30,298 nucleotides of DNA from Botryllus schlosseri (Eukaryota > Chordata > Ascidiacea > Stolidobranchia > Styelidae): assembly GCA_000444245.1 (NCBI GenBank), contig ATSW01007458.1, forward strand, positions 1 to 30,298. Reading direction: 5' to 3'. Positions 1 to 10,600 of this stretch are shown here, one piece after another. Below the pieces are notes generated by a model. That model ran no database searches and had not been told where the DNA came from. It saw only the letters and a program-made list of their open reading frames with translations. Position numbers and translations under genes: made by a program. How positions within the stretch are numbered: position 1 is the first letter of the stretch; each line of letters starts with the position of its first letter.

Positions 1-330
1 CTGTTCACCCCATGAAATTGTTAGGTTGTCTATAGAAACGATGCACACCAAATTTGGCTCAATTTCAACCAGCGGAAGCGGAGTTATTGCCGTCAAAAAA
101 TTTTGGATTTGAATAAAATAGTATTTACGGCGGGCACAATTATTACAAATAATTAAAGACACCGTAAATACTATTTTATTCACATCTCAAATTTTTCGAC
201 GGCAATAACTCCGCTTCCGCTGGTTGAAATTGAGCCAAATTTGGTGTGCAGGCTTCAATTAGGTAACCGAACAATTTTATCAAGTAGCCAGTAGAATTTG
301 AGAAAAAAAAGTCATTTTTGAACACCCCTA
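1..330. mobile_element. Fold-back hAT-like MITE, left end cut by window
   Basis: The right end reads TTTTTGAACACCCCTA at about 315-330, matching the right end of the copy at 26715-27340. The body is nearly all inverted repeat (see 42-250). The left terminus lies off the window, so no target duplication can be read. Confidence 0.7.
42..250. repeat. 89-bp nearly perfect inverted repeat (31-nt loop)
   Basis: Positions 42-130 and 162-250 are reverse complements with few differences: left starts TGCACACCAAATTTGGCTC, right ends GAGCCAAATTTGGTGTGCA. The loop is 131-161. It forms the body of the fold-back MITE above. Confidence 0.9.
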
Positions 331-400
331 ATGACCAATGTAGGTTTCAGGGCTTCCACAATGAAAAATATTGCTGATGAATTGTCTCTAGTGTGGTTTG

Positions 401-582
401 ATGCAGCAGCAATATCTTGAATGTGATCGATCACTATTCTCAGGTCACGATAACGAAAATACGTGCAGCGGCGACAAGGAGCAGCTGTCCCATCTCAATT
501 TGATGTTCCTGACGATGTTCTGGACGTGGGCCCTCGCCATTGTCATTATGGTAGTGATGATCATCTATTTCCTCCTGTACAG
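401..582 (+). CDS. Unknown small membrane protein, upstream exon
   Basis: I do not recognise this protein. The exon ends at a good donor (TACAG|GTGAAG at 582/583) and joins in phase to 1409. If it starts at the ATG at 401 the protein has 108 residues; alternatively AG at 442-443 (CTATTCTCAG) is an acceptor and this is the end of a longer gene off the left edge. The sequence has a polar N-terminal part (GHDNENTCSGDKEQLSH) and one strong hydrophobic helix, MFWTWALAIVIMVVMIIYF, followed by a basic side. The start is uncertain; the donor, helix and phase match make a real exon likely. Confidence 0.6.
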
Positions 583-648
583 GTGAAGATTTTTCGGCAA
601 TTTTGACTAGGCATTGGTCGCAAATGTTGGTTTTACTGGAGATTTAGG

Positions 649-905
649 CAGAGGTCGTCAGTAGCGAAGTGCTTTTTTTTTGGAGTGATACCGCTTGCAC
701 AGTATTCCAGGCAATTTTTACGATTTGGATTTTGTTAATTAGGAAGTAGTTTTGGATTGGATTATTAGCCTGTAGGCTGTATCAGCCTTTATGAGTTTTC
801 GTTGACAATTTAGACATGGACTTTGCAATGTTGAATGTCGGCTAGTGAAGGAAAAGTACTCCTGTGCTGATTAAGTAGAAATACTCCTGTACTGACCGCC
901 TATGG
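649..905. mobile_element. Degenerate CAGAGGTGGTCA-family MITE
   Basis: It starts CAGAGGTCGTCAGTAGCGAAG and ends CTGTACTGACCGCCTATG, near-inverses of each other, with AGTAGAAATACTCCTG repeats next to the right end. No clean target duplication. It is an old copy of the family at 12589 and 21062, inside the intron of the small plus-strand gene. Confidence 0.55.
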
Positions 906-967
906 GTGTTGGCTTTAAGTCATGCGATTCCGACGCGTTGTGATGTCGACACGCATTTATAATTGAC

Positions 968-1352
968 GGAGTTGTAATGACTCGTTCGCAATTCTTTAGC
1001 GACTCGACCTAACTCGAGTCAATTTGTGTGTTGACTCCATCAAGTCGTACGATTTGAGACTCTGACGGCCAAGACAGGCATTTTAATGTGACTTCGAAAC
1101 TTAGTCAACTCTCCACATTAATCGTATTTTGTGTATCAGGATTGGTGCTTGAATAATAGGTTCGGAATCTGTTAAGAGTGAGGAAAATTCAGTGATATGA
1201 ATGTGAGGTATTCGCTATCACCCAAGCTGAGTTGTAAAAAGTGGGTGGAACATGCTTTGGACTCAGACTTGAGTCTTAATACTACGACTTGGACTCGGCC
1301 CTCTGCTCCTCAAAACTATAAAAGTAAAATTGACTTGTGACTGGGATCCCTG
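968..1352. mobile_element. Old copy of the CAGGGTTGTAA / GACTCGAGTC MITE, inverted
   Basis: The left side has GTTGTAATGACTCG and AACTCGAGTCAATTTGTGTG; the right side has AAACTATAAAAGTAAAATTG then GACTTGTGACTGGGATCCCTG, which is the reverse of the 5' end of the intact copy at 16219. Strongly diverged. Confidence 0.6.
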
Positions 1353-1408
1353 TGTATCTTGATGACAACCCTGATAAAAATAATTGATACGATTGAACCT
1401 GATTGCAG

Positions 1409-1550
1409 ATTCTTCAAAATGAGACGCACGTTAGATCCGTCCTTTCACAAGTCCTGGCGGGACGAAATGATGAGCCTGACCGCTCCGAACAAGCAAAATG
1501 GCATGGCCGGCGGTCTCCTGGGGCACGTTGACGATGAAGACGAGCTCTGA
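1409..1550 (+). CDS. Unknown small membrane protein, last exon
   Basis: Acceptor CTGATTGCAG, entering in phase 2 to complete an Arg codon, and TGA at 1548-1550. It encodes the cytoplasmic-looking tail FFKMRRTLDPSFHKSW, RDEMMSLTAPNKQ and an acidic end VDDEDEL. It is richer in GC than its surroundings. The intron (583-1408) holds two old transposon copies. A GCTGACACTCGTCAGGGG repeat begins about 20 bp after the stop, so the 3' UTR probably runs through repeat sequence. This gene converges with the stabilin-like gene. Confidence 0.62.
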
Positions 1551-1570
1551 GCGATTTTCGTGGACCAAAG

Positions 1571-1882
1571 AGTTTCAATATACAATTGAATAGTATATTG
1601 ATGCTGATAGAAACCCAAATATTGTCGGCTGACACTCGTCAGGGGTAATCGTCAGCTACCAGCAGAAAATTGGGAATTAGACCAGATGTCAACATCCCAT
1701 CTGTTTGCTTCGATTATTCAAATTTTCATGCGTTTGACATCATATTTCGTGATGCGATTATTGATATACGATGTTCTTTCCAATTCTCTACCAGTTGTTG
1801 ACGATTACCCCTGACGAGTGTATGCCGAAAATATTTGGGTTCATTTCAATGTGAACATACTATGCAATTGTATGTTGAAGTT
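1571..1882. repeat. GCTGACACTCGTCAGGGG-family repeat with inverted arms
   Basis: Left arm about 1572-1656 and right arm about 1797-1881 are inverted copies of an 85-bp unit that carries GTCGGCTGACACTCG, CAGGGGTAATCGTCAG and CAATTGAATAGTATATT. Other copies: 2080, 13900, 15780, 18600, 25268, 27660. Superfamily not recognised; no coding sequence seen. Confidence 0.7.
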
Positions 1883-2079
1883 CTGTGCCTCCGAAAGTCT
1901 TTACAAAAGACGGTTTGTCTTGATAACTGTTTTCAAGCTCGGCGTTACGCTTGCAGTGTGTTTGTAGTATAGCCAATCCCGGCGAACATAATTTATCTGC
2001 GTAGATCTATAATTTGGATGTAGTAGAGTTCAATATATTTTGCGAATCGTCGTAATTTAAGGTTTAATATTATAAGGTG

Positions 2080-2145
2080 CGATCAAAAAGTATATTTGCA
2101 TTGATATGAACCCGAATATCTTCGGCTGACACTCAATGATTGTTC
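2080..2145 (+). repeat. Fragment of GCTGACACTC-family repeat
   Basis: GATATGAACCCGAATATCTT followed by CGGCTGACACTCAATGATTG matches the arm of the family; the downstream part has lost similarity. Confidence 0.5.
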
Positions 2146-2289
2146 TCAAAATTTGTGACCACTGTAAATTGAAGCGTGTTCTTCGCTGGCAGTACAGGCG
2201 TACTTTATTTTCGTTTCAATAATCAACAGTAATAGTCTACTTGCAGAAATCAGATATTTTCAATGTGCAGTCTATTAATTTATTTCAAA

Positions 2290-2715
2290 AACTTGGATGT
2301 TTTGTATTAACTATAGCCTGACTGATATTGTATTTTCAAGCTATCACTTTCACCGATAACCTTGATATATTCAACCGATATTTAAAAGAATATGGCATTT
2401 AGATTAAGACGCATTTCTCAAACGTTACCTGACTGATATTGTATTTTCAAGCTATCACTTTCACCGATAACCTTGATATATTCAACCGATATTTAAAAGA
2501 ATATGGCATTTAGATTAAGACGCATTTCTAAAACGTTACAGCAGTTCTTCGGGCGGCTTTACAGCACTTGCTAGGCTTGGGCATGAAATTAACGAGAGAG
2601 TCTCCATCTGGACATCTGTCTGATAAGAAATATGTCTATATTCCTTCTCTGGCTGTCTCGCATTATAGTTCACCGACTTTCTACTACCATGTTGTGACGT
2701 CATAATAATTGCAGA
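2290..2715 (+). repeat. Dispersed repeat shared with 26370-26650
   Basis: Both places share, in order, CAACCGATATTTA/CAGCCGATATTCA, AAGACGCATTTCT/AAGGCGTATTTTC, GGCTTTACAGC-like sequence, CATCTGGACATCT and CTACCATGTTGTGACGTCAT/CTACCGTGTCGTGACGCCAT. They are diverged but collinear. The family is not recognised. Confidence 0.6.
2317..2538. repeat. 111-bp tandem duplication
   Basis: Copies 2317-2427 and 2428-2538 begin CCTGACTGATATTG and read the same throughout except near the end (TTTCTCAAACG against TTTCTAAAACG). The near-identity shows a recent duplication inside the older dispersed repeat. Confidence 0.92.
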
Positions 2716-5048
2716 TTTATATTATCGGTGAATATAATGGGTCTTTTGCACTAGAACTGTTATATTGGTATATTGTTAAACATATAGAGGTACCAAAACG
2801 CACTGCGCAGTGAATTGGCAATTTATGAGATGAATTATTGAAATTTGCTATGTCGTGTTTCTCGTCAGTGCACAGTTTTGATGTGGTACATTTTGTGATT
2901 TGTTTTTCGCTGGATCTGTTATTATGCAACTTTTGTTCTATGATTGTGTGCTGTGTGATGATATTTTTCCAATCTTAGCAGTAATTTTTAGTTCTTTTAT
3001 TTAATTGTGGAAATGAAATACCAAGGAAGACTTTTTGAATGATGTGATCGATCACATGAGCGTGCTGAATTCTTCTGTGGCAAAATTAAGGATAGCCTTT
3101 ATGTAAATCTATTTTCGTTATCATCTGTTACCATAATCCCTATTATATAAACAAGACTTGTTTTAAAATATGTGGCAGTAATTGTATTAATTTGCACCAT
3201 TGTCTCTTTGCAGAAGATGAAGTTTAAGACATATTTTTCAATTATTTAACGTGTGAAGTGTTGCATGCGTGATATGTGTTGATGTAATAATAACAGAGTG
3301 AGTTTCATAGTGTCCTAGCACCATTGTTCCAATACATGAGTTTAAACAAAGGGAGTTCTTTTGTTGTTCTACTGCAGTATCATGGTTATTATGTTAGTAA
3401 TCAATGCAATCAAAGTCAATTCAATAAAAATGAAAGCATAGCCACTATTGCGAGATCCGTTTGCCAATAAGTGACAGTATGTGCATTGCTCACAAGCAAC
3501 GCGACAGCCTGGGGATGATGCTACTAAACCAGGAATATATTTATGATGCTGAACACAGATTTCCTGCTCGAGTTGCGCGTTTCAGAATTATATCTGGGTC
3601 AGATAATTGAATATATGCAGTGGCCGTGTGGTATTACTCACTGGCAGACTTGTACAATGTACATGTACAAGTTAATGGATTTTTAAAATTTGCAATTAGA
3701 ACTCACTCTTCAAAAGTCAGAACTCGAACTTAACTCCTTTCAAGTTGGATCCAATTCCAAAGCAATTATTTATTTATTTTATCGGATCGGCTTTTTATCT
3801 GAACATCAGTACAGGCTTGTTGCTTTTCACATGAACATCAGTAGTTCAGTACAGGCTTGAAATGGTGTAGTGCTGGGCGTAGTGAGTCGAGTTGTGTAGT
3901 GTTAAACGACTTTTTCGAGTAATGAAATTATACGCTCCTCGCCACCGAAAGTTAATTTATCAACGAGAATTATAGTTTCAATAATTATTTCTACTGTGGG
4001 AGCCTTGATTGACCGTATCGCAGCACACGAAACAGTACAAAGCTACGAACATTACCGGAAATACCATGTTTCCAAAGTCATGATCATTCCACAACATAGT
4101 CACAAAGCGTCATCATGAAATCGGTATGACCGAAAAAATACCTAAGTATCTTGTGATGGAAACAAGCATTATATTCTTTGCGGTGGCATAGAAGATACAT
4201 ATTTGAACTTTGACATACTATATGCTGTTATGACGACATAATGAGTGATACTCGAATTGAAGCATAATATGTGATTCAAAATCGAATCACTCAGGTACTC
4301 GATTTTGCCCAGCCTTATAGGCCCCCAGACTACGAACTAGCAATGCCTGCAAGAACATCACACGACAGATCACCAGTATCACGATTCACGCCAAATGACG
4401 ACGCGTGTTTCTAGTTCTACAAGAACTACCCACATTTCAAAATCTGCAACTAGAACGACTTCCTTTTCGAACAACTCAACTAGAACTAGGAATATTTGAC
4501 AAAAAACGGTATTCAGCTAACTAGTGCGGAGTTCTGGCCCCCGCTCTCTCCTATCCGTTAATGGTACAAAGCCGCGTCACGCGACTTATCGCTGGTATAA
4601 AACACAGCGCATATGGTATATTGACTCAGAGATGAGACTCATGTAGGCTACGCTTTAACGAGACTCATGTCCGCTTTAACTTACTGCTCAAATTACCCGA
4701 ATTTCTAACCATCCGTACAATATATCTGGAAAGGGCAATGTTGTCTCATATTGAACTGTCAGACAAGAGCTCACTCAGGGGGCGTTCTTATCAGCTACTT
4801 CCAGTACACTATACATTGTAAGCTGCTGTTGTCCGTAGACCGCGGACTTGCCGTATACTATCGCAGACGGACCCGACAAACCTCCCACACTAGATTGGTA
4901 GTTCGTATAGGCCTAATTCTCCTCACTGGCGTAACTCAAGTAAAAGTAGACTAATGTGTTGAAATGACTCGTACATTTGAGCACGAGTTTACGCCATCGA
5001 GTATATAGCCTACATATAGTCAGGGATATCTATTTACGACACGGCTGG
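2716..5048. other. Intergenic stretch, no gene seen
   Basis: AT-rich sequence between the convergent genes. All reading frames are short and patternless. There is a short local repeat of GAACATCAGTACAGGCTTG (3803 and about 3833) and of ACGAGACTCATGT-like words near 4635-4670. I see no exon, RNA gene or clear transposon end. Confidence 0.4.
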
Positions 5049-5056
5049 GTTTAAAT

Positions 5057-5806
5057 CAGGGGTGGCCAACGTTTACGACCGAAGGGCCACATTCGATTTA
5101 CGAATCACTCCACGGGACTTATCTCAGTATATTACTACGCATCAAAATCGATAACTACTATGTCACGAAAACTCCGAGCCGCGCAAGGGGCGAGAGTTTT
5201 CCAAAGTTAAGGAATGAATTCGCTCAATTATATTGTTACTTGCATATATTGCAGGTCACCTCTGCATACCGCTGGGCTAATTTCTCAATTGATAGGATTA
5301 TTCGGCTCCTGGTCATGGAAAATAGACATTGGACATCAATATCGAAGATTTCGGCGAACATGCGTGTATAATTTTGTCCAAAGGTGACATCACCGACGAT
5401 CTTTCCGCAAGTGCAGACGCGAAGTCTCATGTTGCAAGACACGTTCTCTTATAATTGCGAATATACTTGGACTCATTTACGTAGATTGAGCGTATTTTAA
5501 ATTCCAGGAGGTGGTAAACACTGGAAGCAAGAAACGGAGTGGAGTGCTAAGAAAATTTCAAGTAAAATATATCTGCCATGAAATATTCTACTTTACGGTC
5601 ACAAACGAAGATCTACGAAAAATCTGGCTGACCCCGGGCCACGTCAATGCGTCGGAACTGAATACTGATATTTTAGTCATCAACAGACCAAATTTCGGAG
5701 TCGGGATGATGAAAATTTTGGTTGGCCCCACAAGTTCATAATAAATGACCTGGTAATGTTACTAATTTCGAGAATAACCTCGCGGGCCACGGGTTGGCCG
5801 CCCCTG
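5057..5806. mobile_element. Non-autonomous hAT element, CAGGGGTGGCCAACG ends
   Basis: It starts CAGGGGTGGCCAACGTTTAC and ends GGCCACGGGTTGGCCGCCCCTG, flanked by the 8-bp duplication GTTTAAAT at 5049-5056 and 5807-5814. Termini beginning CAGGGG with 8-bp duplications are typical of hAT. A second GGGCCAC lies inside the left end. The internal frames do not resemble a transposase that I know. Confidence 0.9.
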
Positions 5807-5814
5807 GTTTAAAT

Positions 5815-6909
5815 GGTAGATTACAACAATAAGGCGCCTCCAGCCAACCATCAGTTATCGCAAGTGACCGGAAACAAATTTGCAGATGCATATCCAGCAT
5901 GTAATAGATTGTGCAATGGTGACTCGTACGTAAAATTCCTAATCTATATTGTCATATAGTCGCTATACTATTACGACTATCACATGTGCGAGTGATGTAA
6001 TTACTCCGAAAACCACTTAGACCCCACCATAACTGGTCAATTCTGATATTCAAACTAGGTAAAATGAAAAGAAAAAGGAAGTTATATTCATAACTAACTG
6101 CTAAAGTAGTTACGAGCGACCTTTCACCTTAGGTGGGTCCTCACACAGCAATTTCGATACGTTTCACTAAAATTACTGAATGAAGAAACTGAGGAATGTC
6201 AATAGTCATAAAATTACAAAATCTGTATTTGGCGATTGCACACTGTCCACAAAAGCATGAAATAATGGCAGGAAAATACATCCAACGGTAGCACGCGTGT
6301 GAATAAAATGCAAAGACTACATATTGTATCAGCATTACAGTAATATTGCGATCCCAGACGAACATGTGAGTAGTTTGCATTGTTTAATGTTCCAAACGGT
6401 GACAAAACCATGGCCTTACAAAAAGGCATACACATTGCACACAGCAGTCCACAATTCACTTTTTTTTCGCGAATTTTTTCGCCAAGGGTCGTTGGTATAT
6501 TGCTTTCGAGGCATTTAATAACAAGTCTTATCGATGAATGAAAAATGTCGATATAAAATGAAATATATACCACATTTAATTCAGAGTTCGTTCGGAAAAA
6601 CTAAGCTTTTCAAGAGCAAAGATTGTTTCATTATAAGCTAACGCACTTATGATGAAATGTCGGCAATAGCTTGGGATGAGTGAGGTTGGCGGTCACACGA
6701 ACAGTATATTTGGTTGGTTGGCAAGCATGATGTATAGTGACTTGGCTTAGAGGATTCCATCTTTTTTGTTTTCCTTGTCATTTCCGTGACACAATACTTC
6801 ACAACTATTGACTTTTAGTTGAAGCACTCGGTTGTAGATATCAATCTAAAAGAAAGGCGATTAATGTCAAATGTGCTTTGTCAGCGATAGCTGTTGCGTG
6901 CGTGAATAG
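5815..6909. other. Intergenic stretch, no gene seen
   Basis: Overlapping frames on both strands around 6141-6573 have no recognisable domain and look like chance. No clear repeat boundary. Confidence 0.35.
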
Positions 6910-7035
6910 CAGAGGTGGTCAGTTACGAAGTAGCCTACTTCTATTTTTTGGGAGTATTCAGTAGATTCGGTCCGCTTGCACTATTTAGTCCAGTGGTTAT
7001 GGCTTAAGACCAGTAGTTCTCAACCGGGGATCCAA
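6910..7035 (+). mobile_element. Fragments of two hAT ends
   Basis: CAGAGGTGGTCAGTTACGAAG at 6910 is the end of the CAGAGGTGGTCA family. CAGTAGTTCTCAACCGGGGA at 7011 matches the end of the CAGTGGTTCTCAAC family. Neither has a partner end nearby. Confidence 0.5.
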
Positions 7036-7039
7036 AATT

Positions 7040-7430
7040 GTCTACTTTAATAAATTTGCTTTTATGGGTTGGAATTGAGCCAAATTTGATGGATAACCTA
7101 ACAATTTCATAGGGTTCTGAGTGATTCATGAAATTTTATTAAAATATTTTTTACATTAAATCTAAAAAAATTCTAATCTAATAACTTCGCTTCTACTGGT
7201 TGGAATTGAACCAAATTTGTTTTGCAGCGTTTGTTTCGGGACAACTGAACACTTTCACGCGGTCCTGAATGAAATATGCAATTTTTTTAACTCATTAATT
7301 CCAAAATTTTATACACTTATAACCCCACTTCTACGGGTTTGAATTGAGCCGAATTCGAATTGCAGCATTTTTTCATGCAGCCTAACAATTTCATAAGCTC
7401 TGAGCGAAATTTGAAAAAAAATAGTATTAA
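7040..7430. repeat. Degenerate fold-back MITE units in series
   Basis: Three diverged units each carry a form of GGTTGGAATTGAGCCAAATTTG followed by CCTAACAATTTCAT, at about 7065, 7195 and 7335. They match one arm of the fold-back family (1-330, 26715-27340). They lie just past the stop codon of the stabilin-like gene and may contribute its 3' UTR. Confidence 0.6.
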
Positions 7431-7489
7431 ATAAAATTCCTCCACTTTAAAAACCATATACCGCCAGTCCGGCATGTGTAAATTTCTAC

Positions 7490-7660
7490 CTAACCAACGA
7501 TGTGGTAAATATGAGGCTCATCACCCCGCATTGCAAGCGCCGTCTCTTCGTTTGTATCATCAGGAACAAGTTCATCATTGTTGAATCCTGTGGAATCGTA
7601 CGCTGGATTTGTCAAGCCCGGAAAGTCTTCATCTCCCGGCTCTTCATAGCCGGACCTCTC
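7490..7660 (-). CDS. Stabilin-like terminal exon o: cytoplasmic tail with NPAY, stop TAG
   Basis: Acceptor TGTTTTAG, in phase 0, 56 codons and TAG at 7492-7490. The tail is acidic: GYEEPGDEDFPGLTNPAYD, then NNDELVPDDTNEETALAM and ends HIYHIVG. NPAY is an NPxY clathrin-adaptor signal; stabilin-2 uses NPLY for endocytosis. GYEEP and HIYHIV add further tyrosines. A possible AATAAA polyadenylation signal (minus strand, about 7140-7135) lies in a repeat 350 bp downstream; I am not sure it is used. Confidence 0.9.
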   Translation of the reverse strand, partial: ERSGYEEPGDEDFPGLTNPAYDSTGFNNDELVPDDTNEETALAMRGDEPHIYHIVG

Positions 7661-10600
7661 CTAAAACACAGGGCGCACATGGTGGACATTGGCAGCAAAG
7701 ATGAGTGCGGATGTGAATTAAATTAATTTACTAAATTACAAGTGTAAGTAGTAATTTCCAACATAGGCGCCGACTTTTATTTTTTTACGAGGTGGCGAAG
7801 TCTTGTGACGTCATAATTGTTCCCTATCGATGACGTCATCGTCGAACGAAAACGCACTTTACTGCATGCCGCTGGTGTACGTGCAGAGTTAAACCATTCG
7901 CGTGACGTTTTAATATCGGCCCCGCACTCATTAATATCAAACCATGCAGTCGAGTTATTAAATGGAATCTTTAAAACGGTACGATCATTTGAAGTGTAAC
8001 TGAGGCCTGCGCTACCAGGCCGTCCGACGGAATCTGCAGTTGCATCAATGTTATTCACGCGCAATGCCCAATGTGACTAACGAAATACACTACGCCTTGC
8101 AAGTAACACACGACAACTTTCGAATACTTCAAGCAGACAATAATGATGATTACAAACGCGAAATCGCGCACCCAATCAGTAATTGTCTCTTGCGGTTTCT
8201 TGCTTGCGTTGACGGACTCGCATCGCGGCAATTGTTTGATGATTAAAATATTGATGCATTTCTCGATTTAAGTTCGCGAAGCATTTCGTACATCGGTCAA
8301 TTCGTTAATTTAATCTGCATGTCGACGGCCGCCAACGCATACTAATTGAATCACGTGTTGACAGCCGCACAAATTTCGTTCTATGGCCGCGGGTTCGCCA
8401 CCTTTGGGCTAGAATTAATTTCACTTTCGGACGCATGCCGCGATCATACCAATAGAAATCCACTGTCTATCTAATCATTCTAATGCCTAATAGTTTAATA
8501 TTCGATATTGTTGTTCTCGATACGAGTACATCCAGCAATCAAGTTTATCGGAACGTAGAAGGTTCCCTGTTCAAACGAATCGAATAAAATCAGAATTTGT
8601 GCTACCCATAATCTTGTGATGCATCACGTTAATAATGAAAGGAAGACTGAAAAATGACTTTGTGCGACAATTTCGGAGTACGAATGTATCAAGTAGATAA
8701 CAAGAAATATGGATGATGGCAAATGAGAAAGCGTATAATCTAATCAGTATCGCCACGAATCGGTTTTGAGTGTGACACCGTATTGAGTAGCTTTCGTCGC
8801 GACAATTGTTTTCTCATTATATCCGTGTTTAAGCTGTATTGCTGCATTTCCCGATTAATGTCACTGGCAAAACCTTGTTAGAGAAACGATTCTGCGCAGA
8901 AATGAATTCCAATTTGCAGGCACACACCAACACACCCTCCAATTTCGCGCTCCGATTACCTATCACGAAGCTAGCTAGCTCATGAATGGTTTTGTTAACG
9001 AATATGGGAGCACATAATTTAGATTTCAGAAAAGCAGAACGTATATTTGGGCGCCTGGTCGGCAGAGGAGATCTAGGATGGTGTTTCTCAGCACAAGCTA
9101 GGCGCGTAGCCAGTCGAAAAATTAGGGCGATTTGGATTTTTTTTCAAATTTACCAATATAGCATCAATTCAATTAGGGTCAAGTACATGTGTAAATGGCG
9201 ATCATATAATCTCTTCGAATCAACGATTTTAGGCGTATGATAAGCTTGCCAAAGAGTCCTGGAGTGCTGTCAATTAGCGAGTCACTGATCTCTGGTGAAC
9301 AATTAAATACGCGCGCAAATCAAAATGTCCGAACTTGATTGCACCGATTGCAAACCTTTGTCGTATTTCAGAACTCAAGACATGATACACATCTTCTGGT
9401 CGTTACGTTCAAGTATTAGCGGGATTCAATTTCGCACGTTAAAGTCTGTTTGCAGCGATTTGATGTCATTCAGTTTCGCGGTGTGGCCTTTCAATCAATA
9501 TGACATAAAACGATCACTAATTGGCGTAAACTCGACCGCATTGTCTCGAAACGAGCGAGAGATAGGAGCCAAAGCATGCTAAGGCCGAGACGCGATAGTT
9601 AGGCCATAGGCCAGCAATGATATCTTTCACTCCAGGCCTATTGCAGATGCTATTGTGTAGGCTAGCGATGATATCGTGCACACCAGGCCGAAGCCACCAA
9701 TGCAGATTCGAGTGCGCAGCTAAGCGACGATATAGTGTGAACTGGGCCTATTGCAGATGCGATTTTTGACGCCTGCGGAACCAGGCTTGATCGAGACGCG
9801 ATAAATCATGCTAGCGACGACTGCCACGCGCACGGGAATGAATGACCTAATTTCGCGACCATCTCAACGGGAGATCATCACAGATTCTTCTCGCTAATTG
9901 ACAACACGGTTCTCGCAAATCCGCCGCGCGGAACACTCATTACACAATTATTGAATTAGTTAGAATGATCATTTAAAAATGACGGGGTTTCGCGTTTCAA
10001 ATAGAGAAGTTCGAACCCCAAAACCCCCGTGGCTACGCGCCTGGAACACACGCGTATCGAAATCGAAGACGTCTCTAACGAGGTCGCATCGATTCGCCTT
10101 ATTACTAATTACTGGTCACAAATCACTTGGGCGTTTGAGTATTTTATACGAGATGGCCGCCACCTCGTAACCTCGTAAGTCGGCGCCTATGATTTCCAAG
10201 ACATGTCAAAACTTCATGAAGTGGCAGTAGAATATCGAAGATTTTACTTCAGTTAAGTTTATTATTAACAATTTTATCAGATCAATACGCGGTAAAATGA
10301 AGGTGTTGAAACGACTTGGAGTAGTCTTTGAAATCAGTCCCTCACCTGAGCCTAGGCGATGTAAAGAAGAGACATGCACACTGCACACTAGATGAGAAGT
10401 AATATAAAATTTACATAAAAGGACAAACGACAAAAAGAGGTGGCACGTGACGGAAGGCGAGGTTGACATGTCAGACCCTGGCCCGGTATTCTCCGGCAGT
10501 GACTGAAGTGCTGAAGTAAATAGTTTCAAAAACCAGAATTGATCGAGGACTTTGATACTTTTGTCGGTTATCGGGCATCTACTTCAAAAATTGTAAGATG

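Noticed and set aside
423-3056. Palindrome GTGATCGATCAC at 423-434 and about 3044-3055 as an operator-like site
   Set aside because: Two occurrences of a 12-base palindrome with unrelated flanks do not support a function.
6141-6573. 119-residue minus-strand frame as a gene
   Set aside because: Overlapped by another frame and an opposite-strand frame, no domain, no splice-linked partner, and it lies in repeat-rich intergenic sequence.
7777-8246. Opposed frames in the 2.43-kb element as transposase
   Set aside because: They overlap on both strands and show no hAT core motif; they look like chance in GC-richer sequence.
10206-10529. Minus-strand frame with a CTCAG|GTGAGG donor-like site as an extra stabilin exon
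   Set aside because: The flanking exons already join in phase, there is no domain pattern, and a related segment recurs at 17291, so it is a repeat.
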